A model generated the notes under the pieces. It saw only the letters and a program-made list of their open reading frames with translations. It was not told where the DNA came from and searched no databases. The position numbers were made by a program, and so were the translations under genes. Below, in pieces: positions 7,543 to 11,912 of a DNA stretch of 11,912 nt (position 1 is its first letter; every line of letters starts with the position of its first letter). The stretch is from an uncultured Desulfobulbaceae bacterium (GTDB lineage Bacteria > Desulfobacterota > Desulfobulbia > Desulfobulbales > BM004), in contig CAMYJP010000043.1 in assembly GCA_947258675.1 (NCBI GenBank), positions 1 to 11,912 of the forward strand, in the 5' to 3' direction.

Positions 7543-7561
7543 TATTTAAATGGATGATGAT
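7535..7561 (-). promoter_or_regulatory. Start-codon-sequestering hairpin candidate
   Basis: In the minus-strand transcript, ATCATCAT (7561-7554) is perfectly complementary to ATGATGAT (7542-7535), separated by an 11-nt loop, CCATTTAAATA. The second arm contains both candidate ATG codons of the HDOD-SpoIIE gene, which also lacks a Shine-Dalgarno. The stem is 8 bp and AT-rich, so it would be weak and easily melted. Control of translation initiation is an inference. Confidence 0.35.
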
Positions 7562-8006
7562 TACCAATGCAAATGCCAAACATGACCAAATTCTATCGCA
7601 TAGATAACCAAAACAATATTTGAAAACGATTGATATAAATATTCGTTTATTTTCGGAAGAAAAATTAGATTTCTTTATTACTGAATAAAACTCGACAGCA
7701 GTAAAGACAAATCTGTTCAGAAATCTTCGCTTGATCAACTATTTTAAATGAATTCTCAGGATAACAAATAATTGAATTAAACTTTGATGATGAAGCTTGC
7801 AGAAGGATTTCTCTATTAATAGTTTCAGGCAAGAAAGCTGGATGGCAATGGAGATTAAAAAGATTATTTCTGAAAGGATGGTATGAAAAAAAAATTTATA
7901 GGAGACTCTACTGAACGATAGTAAATAGAATTTTGGATTAATAAATTCGGCGTTTTTATGTCTATTCTTTAAACACGACTTTCACATTTTGAGATAAGTA
8001 TATAAT
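7562..8006. other. Long AT-rich spacer between thiS and the phosphatase operon
   Basis: 445 nt with no complete gene on either strand. It should hold the end of the thiS transcript and the promoter of the phosphatase-Mla operon, but I see no strong terminator and no good promoter. The best -35/-10-like pair on the minus strand, TTGTTT and TAGAAT near 7590-7617, has only a 15-nt spacer. A run of nine A on the plus strand lies at 7886-7894. A stop-free minus-strand frame with zinc-ribbon-like cysteines is listed separately. Confidence 0.5.
7665..7895 (-). pseudogene. Possible decayed zinc-ribbon-like reading frame
   Basis: A 76-codon stop-free frame ending in TAA at 7665-7667, with no ATG or SD. 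Its translation looks more protein-like than most chance frames: NLHCHPAFLPETINREIL, then FNSIICYPEN, and QICLYCCRVLF near the end. The Cys/His spacing and the C-x-x-C-x-R-V-L-F ending recall the C-terminal zinc ribbon of C4-type zinc-ribbon proteins, but the match is partial. A second stop-free frame (7739-7981) enters from upstream and crosses the nine-T tract (minus strand, 7886-7894), where a one-base slip could join the two. It may be a remnant of a lost gene or simply a chance frame in AT-rich DNA. Confidence 0.2.
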
Positions 8007-8207
8007 TCAACCTCCCCCGACAAATCGAATCAACTCAAGTTTTGAATTCTCTACTAACTCAAGCGATTTGTACTGGTCGCGCCTGATTATCTTTCCATCA
8101 TATTCAGCTACAACAGTATCCGGGTTGAGTTTCAACTCGAGAATAAACTCTTCCAGAACAAGACCTGTACGGATTTCTTTTTCTTCTCCATTGCATATTA
8201 TTTTCAT
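8007..8207 (-). CDS. thiS: ThiS-like sulfur carrier protein
   Basis: 66 residues from the ATG at 8207, supported by TAGGA (8216-8220) eight bases upstream; a GTG at 8240 would add an 11-residue tail and overlap thiF. It has the beta-grasp ubiquitin-like pattern MKIICNGEEKEI, LVLEEFILELKL, VVAEYDGKIIRR and LELIRFVGGG. The C-terminal Gly-Gly is the residue pair that ThiF adenylates and that carries sulfur as a thiocarboxylate in thiazole synthesis; here the tail is Gly-Gly-Gly. The length is normal for ThiS. It follows thiF with a 25-nt gap. No thiG, thiH or thiE is in the window, so delivery of sulfur to thiazole synthase is assumed from the family rather than shown by the neighbours. Confidence 0.9.
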   Translation of the reverse strand: MKIICNGEEKEIRTGLVLEEFILELKLNPDTVVAEYDGKIIRRDQYKSLELVENSKLELIRFVGGG

Positions 8208-8232
8208 TGATGAATTCCTACTAAGATTGATC

Positions 8233-9030
8233 TCATTCACTTCCCAATATTATCCTTAAAATCTGATTAGCCTGATGGTGTGCCGCAATACCGACCCTTG
8301 GAGCCATAAGCCCCTGCCCCGCTTGCGCAGCGGTCTCGTTATCACCAACAAGATATGCGCCAGGGAAAATTCTTCTTGTTAAAATAGTGTTATTTTCTCC
8401 GTAACCAGCCATTCCAGAAGCACCAACATATACTGTGTCTGGCATATGCATCCTTACTGCACGCAAGGCGACAGCTTTCATTACCGGATCATCAAAACAT
8501 TCTGCAAGTACATCGACTTCGTTAAAAATCAGTGGAATAGTATCTTCGGTAAGACGTTGATCTACTGTTTCCACTTGAACATAAGAATTTACTCTAGAAA
8601 GGTTACTTTTAAGCGCCTCTGTTTTTTTCATACCTATTTGGTCAATAAAATACTGTTGTCTATTTAAATTGCTCGGTTCTACAACGTCGAAATCTGCGAC
8701 TATCAATCTTCCTACTCCAACTCTTGCCAGGGCGACAGCAACAGGAGATCCGAGTCCACCCAGACCCATTACGCCAACCGTCGCACCCTTAGCAGCTTCA
8801 TGAACACCTGGAGTATGTCGAGCAACGAGCAAACATTCCATCTCCTCCCTCGATGGAATTTCACCTTTTTTTATAAAACAACAGGTGTCGCCGTCATTGA
8901 GCAGATATTCCGCAGATACCGGATAACCGTTGACAATAAAAAGATCTGCTTCTGGTTTAACCTCTTTAGCAAGGTCAATTGCACGCACCCCTTCATAAAA
9001 TTCTATTAAACGTTCATTTACATGTAACAT
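8233..9030 (-). CDS. thiF: ThiS adenylyltransferase, ThiF family 2, with N-terminal ThiS-like domain
   Basis: 265 residues from the ATG at 9030. The frame stays open upstream to a GTG at 9180 inside the preceding gene, but that extension has no recognisable domain; no SD precedes 9030. Residues 1-58 form a ThiS-like beta-grasp domain (MLHVNERLIEFYEG, ADLFIVNGYPVS, DGDTCCFIKKGE) without a terminal Gly-Gly. Residues 60-265 are an E1-like adenylating domain: RHTPGVHEA, nucleotide loop GLGGLGS (89-95), Asp113/Asp115 in VADFDVVEPS, NLNRQQYF (121-128) and LMAPRVGIAAHHQAN (241-255). There is no CxxC zinc pair, as expected for this subfamily; Cys178 (AECFDD) is in the second half. It should activate the C-terminus of ThiS with ATP. 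Confidence 0.88.
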   Translation of the reverse strand: MLHVNERLIEFYEGVRAIDLAKEVKPEADLFIVNGYPVSAEYLLNDGDTCCFIKKGEIPSREEMECLLVARHTPGVHEAAKGATVGVMGLGGLGSPVAVALARVGVGRLIVADFDVVEPSNLNRQQYFIDQIGMKKTEALKSNLSRVNSYVQVETVDQRLTEDTIPLIFNEVDVLAECFDDPVMKAVALRAVRMHMPDTVYVGASGMAGYGENNTILTRRIFPGAYLVGDNETAAQAGQGLMAPRVGIAAHHQANQILRIILGSE

Positions 9031-9133
9031 AAGGAAAAAAAAGAAATCAGCCGAGAATACTTTGCAGTGTGCCGATGTAGCTGAGAGAATTTTATCCCAT
9101 ATCTCTTGTTTAGAAGATATTTCAGCTTTAGGG

Positions 9134-10078
9134 TTAATATTTCTGATACGGAGGCATGTTTGTCCGTTTAGCCATTTCACGCACTATATCAAAGTCGGAA
9201 TCGTTAATATCTATATATCCCTGCACCAGTGCTTTTTTAAGCACCTTCACTTCTTCACCATCAAATAAAATGGTATCGTCCTCAGTGATTGACAGCACCG
9301 CATCTTTAAAACGCAAAGCAAAATCATCATCAACCCGCTGGGTAACACCAAAATTACAATAGGGAATTGGTTTCCCTTTACCAATGATGGCAAAATCATC
9401 TTCATCAAGACGGCCTGCAGCAACCATGGTTTCAATATCATCTATGGGTAGCGCCCCAGCATCATATTTATCATAAAGCACTGCATATGCCACTTTTTCG
9501 TGTTTAAATGAGCCATTAGGAATAGTATAAAAAGCTAGATCCTCCTCTGGATCCATACCATTTTCGAGCATGATATCTACCTGACTCATGAATCCGGTCG
9601 GCGCAAGAGATGGCCCGAAAACCATACGCTTACCTTTCAAATCTGCTATCGATTTTATCGAACTGTCTTTCTTGGTTATTATAACCCCTTGCGAGAGATG
9701 TTCGAGTGATCCTTTTTTTTCAGCTGCGAGGATTTCGACTCCATGAAATCTGTTCAGCATTATGTAAACAAGGGAATTGGTATGTGTAAAATCGAGATTC
9801 TCTACTTCCTGCATGAAGTTGATAGTATCGATAGCTATCGGTTCAAAATTCACTTCCAGTTTTTTGTTGAGATATTCGGTAAAGGCAAGAAATCTGTCAA
9901 GCGTTTCCTGCTCGCTGTTGCAAATCATATAACCGATTCTGTAGGTGGGAAGATCTTGTTTTATAGATGGATTCGAACTGCATGAAGCAATTAACAAGAT
10001 AGTGCCGCTTACAAAAGTAATTGTCAATACCCTGAAAAAACTCTCAGTATATTTGTTAAGATACTTATTCTGCATCAT
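9134..10078 (-). CDS. PhnD/SsuA-type periplasmic binding lipoprotein
   Basis: 314 residues. The N-terminus has a long signal with hydrophobic core (17-31) and lipobox IASC, Cys33 being lipidated. The mature part follows the phosphonate/phosphite-binding (Phosphonate-bd) fold: YRIGYMICNSEQ (first strand), a helix with FTEYLNKKLEVNFEPI, FTHTNSLVYIML, GVIITKKDSSIKSIADLKGK, MVFGPSLAPTGFMSQVDIML and YDAGALPID. Phe/Tyr, Ser and Thr residues in the S-L-A-P-T-G loop probably line the ligand pocket. The ATG start overlaps the TPR gene stop (ATGA), with no SD, so it is translationally coupled. No permease or ATPase of the Phn type is adjacent. It could serve a distant transporter or act as the ligand-binding part of a sensor; the ligand is unknown. 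Confidence 0.85.
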   Translation of the reverse strand: MMQNKYLNKYTESFFRVLTITFVSGTILLIASCSSNPSIKQDLPTYRIGYMICNSEQETLDRFLAFTEYLNKKLEVNFEPIAIDTINFMQEVENLDFTHTNSLVYIMLNRFHGVEILAAEKKGSLEHLSQGVIITKKDSSIKSIADLKGKRMVFGPSLAPTGFMSQVDIMLENGMDPEEDLAFYTIPNGSFKHEKVAYAVLYDKYDAGALPIDDIETMVAAGRLDEDDFAIIGKGKPIPYCNFGVTQRVDDDFALRFKDAVLSITEDDTILFDGEEVKVLKKALVQGYIDINDSDFDIVREMAKRTNMPPYQKY

Positions 10079-10665
10079 TTGATCGAAACGTCCGGTTTTG
10101 GGCTTGGTTTGGTAACTGTCTTGATTAACTTCCTGAGTTTACCAAGAGCGTTTTCAACCTGTTGCGTATTGAAATGGTCATGTTCATCCGGTGGATTTGC
10201 ACTGTTTATTTGCAACGCTGTTGTATACGATAGTTCAGCTTCCGGAAACAGCCCTTTTTCTTCCTGGGCAATTCCTAAATAATAATAAACCATTGCATCG
10301 TTACCATTAACAGTAATGGCTGCCCTAAAAGACTCTATGGCAGGATCATATTGTTTTTGTTTGGTTTTAACAAGGCCAAGCCCTTCGAGCCCGTGGAAAT
10401 GCTTTGGGTCCAATTCCAGAATTCGCTTCAACTCTTTTTCCGCTTCAATAAATTTTTCCTGACTGAACAGGGCCATTGCTAATTTATATCTTGCATCAAC
10501 ATCACCAGGTCTCAATTCAAGCAGGATCCTGTACTCCATTTCCGCAACAGAATCAGGCATATTTTCCTCTTCAACATGCCCTAAAGAATTGTCTGCATGA
10601 ACGACCAGGATGAAAGCGGTAATAATAAGCTTTAATCCAAACGCTCTTTTCATAGAAAATTTCAT
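10075..10665 (-). CDS. Exported TPR-repeat protein
   Basis: 196 residues from the ATG at 10665; an ATG at 10653 and an upstream start at 10722 are also possible, none with a clear SD. Residues 5-28 form a signal peptide or anchor (MKRAFGLKLIITAFILVVHA). Three tetratricopeptide repeats follow at about 57-90 (ARYKLAMALFSQEKFIEAEK), 91-124 (HGLEGLGLVKTKQKQYDPAI) and 125-158 (VYYYLGIAQEEKGLFPEAEL), the last with the usual ALQIN end. The tail (165-196) is a charged helix and then a Pro/Lys stretch. TPR proteins are protein-interaction scaffolds, and this one would work in the periplasm. It lies between two binding-protein genes, 19 nt after the first and overlapping the second by 4 nt, so it probably assembles with one of them. 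Confidence 0.85.
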   Translation of the reverse strand: MKFSMKRAFGLKLIITAFILVVHADNSLGHVEEENMPDSVAEMEYRILLELRPGDVDARYKLAMALFSQEKFIEAEKELKRILELDPKHFHGLEGLGLVKTKQKQYDPAIESFRAAITVNGNDAMVYYYLGIAQEEKGLFPEAELSYTTALQINSANPPDEHDHFNTQQVENALGKLRKLIKTVTKPSPKPDVSIK

Positions 10666-10684
10666 ATGATGGTTAACGGGGAAA

Positions 10685-11281
10685 CTAGATGAGTTTTCGT
10701 ACTCGTAAAAAGTCCTTGGCAACGTTTTTTGGCTTATCGCCGGAAGTTACTTTTGCGGTAATGTCTAGATAGGCATTATTGTCGATCACACCGGCAAGCT
10801 TATTTAAGATGCGAGGTAAAAGCGGAAAATTCGTCAAAACATCACGGCGTAACAACGGCGCGCTTACAGATGGAGACACACTGTTTTTTGAAAACCCAAA
10901 TGGATTAAGCCAAATAATATCCAGTTCTCTATCATAAAGATCTTTTACCGTTGTATATTCCTGATTTGGATCATCCTGTCTTTCTTTCTTTAGGATGGCC
11001 AAAGCATCACCAGTATCCTCAACAATAATGTCGACACGCTCACCTTCAATCGTACTTTTCATGGCCTCATAAAGTTCGACCTCATTTTTGAAATACCTAA
11101 TCTGAACATTAGTACCAGTCCGCTCATTAATAAGAGTGACCAAAAGTTCACTCATAACTCTGTCTTGTGAATTATCAAGCGCTCCTACATATAAAAATCT
11201 ACCGACACAAGCTTGAACCGGGTCTGACATAAGACATAGACTGAAAACTACAAGATATAGCCATACAAATTTTTTAAACAT
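10685..11281 (-). CDS. Short OpuAC/glycine-betaine-type substrate-binding protein
   Basis: 198 residues from the ATG at 11281, chosen for AGAGG (11289-11293) seven bases upstream. A signal peptide spans 1-24, ending VQA before Cys25; the -2 Gln makes a lipobox doubtful. The mature part resembles the OpuAC/ProX binding-protein fold: FLYVGALDNSQDRVMSELLV, LINERTGTNVQIRYF, ELYEAMKSTIEGERVDIIVE, DTGDALAIL (compare E-Y-T-G-T-A-L in relatives), ELDIIWLNPFGFSKN and KLAGVIDNNAYLDITAKV. Typical members have about 260-300 residues. This protein is shorter, with a reduced second lobe, yet shows no internal stop or frameshift. It begins the TPR/PhnD/thiF/thiS run. The ligand cannot be told; a solute-sensing role is as likely as transport. 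Confidence 0.75.
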   Translation of the reverse strand: MFKKFVWLYLVVFSLCLMSDPVQACVGRFLYVGALDNSQDRVMSELLVTLINERTGTNVQIRYFKNEVELYEAMKSTIEGERVDIIVEDTGDALAILKKERQDDPNQEYTTVKDLYDRELDIIWLNPFGFSKNSVSPSVSAPLLRRDVLTNFPLLPRILNKLAGVIDNNAYLDITAKVTSGDKPKNVAKDFLRVRKLI

Positions 11282-11381
11282 GATAAAACCTCTTTCTTTC
11301 ACGTAGCATAAGGAATAGTTGATAAGTACTCATTCCAATTATCGAACAGCAAGCTTTATTAATTAACGCACAATAACACCA

Positions 11382-11411
11382 ATTATATCACTAAACGGGA
11401 TTAATTCCCAA
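11382..11411 (-). promoter_or_regulatory. Sigma-70-like promoter candidate for the binding-protein/thi operon
   Basis: On the minus strand, TTGGGA (11411-11406) and a perfect TATAAT (11387-11382) are 18 nt apart. The -35 box matches four of six consensus bases. Transcription would begin around 11375, giving a leader of about 95 nt before the ATG at 11281. The surrounding DNA is AT-rich, so a chance match is possible. Confidence 0.4.
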
Positions 11412-11429
11412 CAAAAGATAAAAAGACCT

Positions 11430-11912
11430 TCAGGTGCACACCGGGCAACCCTGCATGCGCAATGGTCTCTCAAGATGGCATGACTTTAGTAAAGAATCAT
11501 TTTCAAATATTTCAACTGTGGACCCGTCCGCTTTAATTTTTCCTTCATGAATGATAATGGTACGTTCACATAGATCAAAAACCATGTCAAGGTCATGGGT
11601 GGCTATTATTTTCGTGTGCTTAAAAGATGCCAAAAGGACTATTAATTGTTTTCTAGAGCGTGGATCAAGTCCAGATGACGGTTCATCCATAACTAAAATA
11701 TCAGGCGTCATTGAAAGGATAGAAGCAATTGCCACACGCCTTTTCTGGCCAGTTGATAATTTATAAGGGGGACGTTCTTTAAGATGAATAGCTTCAACAG
11801 TTTGCAATGAAGAATCAACCCGTCTATTAACCTCTTCCATTGGCAAACCTAAATTTAATGGTCCAAATGCAACGTCATCGTAAACCCTTGACAAAAACAA
11901 CTGATCATCAGG
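11430..11912 (-). CDS. cbiO: CbiO/EcfA-type ABC transporter ATP-binding protein, C-terminal part
   Basis: The frame is open to the right edge of the window (last visible codons encode PDDQLF), so the start and Walker A lie outside. About 160 residues are visible. PDDQLFLSRVYDDVAFGPLN is the family-typical Q-loop region. It is followed by signature LSTGQKRRVAIASI, Walker B ILVMDEPSSGLDP and the H-loop ATHDLDMV. This is the energising ATPase of an energy-coupling-factor transporter; the cobalt/nickel CbiMNQO group fits best, but substrate proteins are outside the window. The end, RMQGCPVCT, holds a CxxC pair, a possible metal-binding tail. The next gene downstream starts 148 nt away behind a promoter candidate, so it is probably a separate unit. 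Confidence 0.9.
   Translation of the reverse strand, partial: PDDQLFLSRVYDDVAFGPLNLGLPMEEVNRRVDSSLQTVEAIHLKERPPYKLSTGQKRRVAIASILSMTPDILVMDEPSSGLDPRSRKQLIVLLASFKHTKIIATHDLDMVFDLCERTIIIHEGKIKADGSTVEIFENDSLLKSCHLERPLRMQGCPVCT

Noticed and set aside
7562..7620. Sigma-54-like elements (TGGCA, TTGC, TTGG) upstream of the phosphatase gene
   Set aside because: No GG/GC pair has the required -24/-12 spacing; the tested pairs are shorter or longer.
7469..7738. 89-codon minus-strand open frame overlapping the start of the phosphatase gene
   Set aside because: It starts at TTG without SD, runs 74 nt into the HDOD gene in another frame, and resembles no protein.
7883..7921. 12-codon plus-strand mini-ORF (MKKKFIGDSTER) with an AAAGGA SD
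   Set aside because: No plus-strand gene follows that it could regulate, so it is probably a chance frame.
9031..9133. TPP riboswitch before thiF
   Set aside because: The conserved TPP-aptamer segments are absent despite the suggestive gene context and inverted repeats.
11282..11429. Rho-independent terminator at GGGAATTAATCCC after cbiO
   Set aside because: The stem is only four base pairs and is not followed by a T-tract on the minus strand.
1..11912. CRISPR array, insertion sequence, tRNA or rRNA genes
   Set aside because: No regularly spaced repeats, transposase frames, terminal inverted repeats or recognisable RNA genes were seen on either strand.

Overview
The window looks like chromosomal DNA from a moderately AT-rich Gram-negative bacterium. 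It carries an Mla-type (MCE) lipid-transport operon, envelope lipoproteins, an HDOD/SpoIIE/STAS signalling cassette and a family-2 ThiF with its own ThiS. Together these suggest a deltaproteobacterial-type organism (Desulfobacterota or relatives). That placement is an inference from gene content; no rRNA or tRNA gene is visible.

Layout. (1) 1-1677, plus strand: the end of a secreted protein with carboxypeptidase-regulatory-like beta-sandwich repeats, followed through an ATGA overlap by a secreted right-handed beta-helix protein. (2) 1657-7542, minus strand: a seven-gene block. Read from its 5' end it encodes an HDOD-coiled coil-SpoIIE phosphatase, an RsbW/SpoIIAB-like ATPase, a STAS protein, MlaE permease, MlaF ATPase, MlaD (MCE) and a PqiC-type lipoprotein. 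Its last gene converges on the beta-helix gene with a 21-nt overlap. (3) 7543-8006: a 464-nt spacer with a hairpin over the phosphatase start codon and a possible decayed zinc-ribbon-like reading frame. (4) 8007-11281, minus strand: a short OpuAC-like binding protein, a TPR protein, a PhnD-like binding lipoprotein, ThiF (family 2) and ThiS, probably one operon behind a promoter candidate at 11382-11411. (5) 11430-11912, minus strand: the C-terminal part of a CbiO/EcfA-type ABC ATPase whose start lies beyond the window.

How the genes work together. The MlaE/MlaF/MlaD/lipoprotein genes make an inner-membrane lipid transporter facing the periplasm. Neither the shuttle protein MlaC nor MlaA is in the window; a PqiC-like lipoprotein takes the last position. 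In front of the transporter stands a complete partner-switching module: phosphatase, kinase/anti-sigma-like ATPase and a STAS protein with a standard phosphorylatable Asp-Ser-Ser-Gly. No sigma factor is present. In E. coli the transporter subunit MlaB is itself a STAS protein, so the simplest reading is that this STAS protein is an MlaB-like subunit whose phosphorylation gates lipid transport. This is the most interesting hypothesis in the window. The second cluster pairs two unrelated periplasmic binding proteins and a TPR protein with a sulfur-carrier pair, with no permease, thiG or thiH in view; its substrate cannot be read from the sequence.
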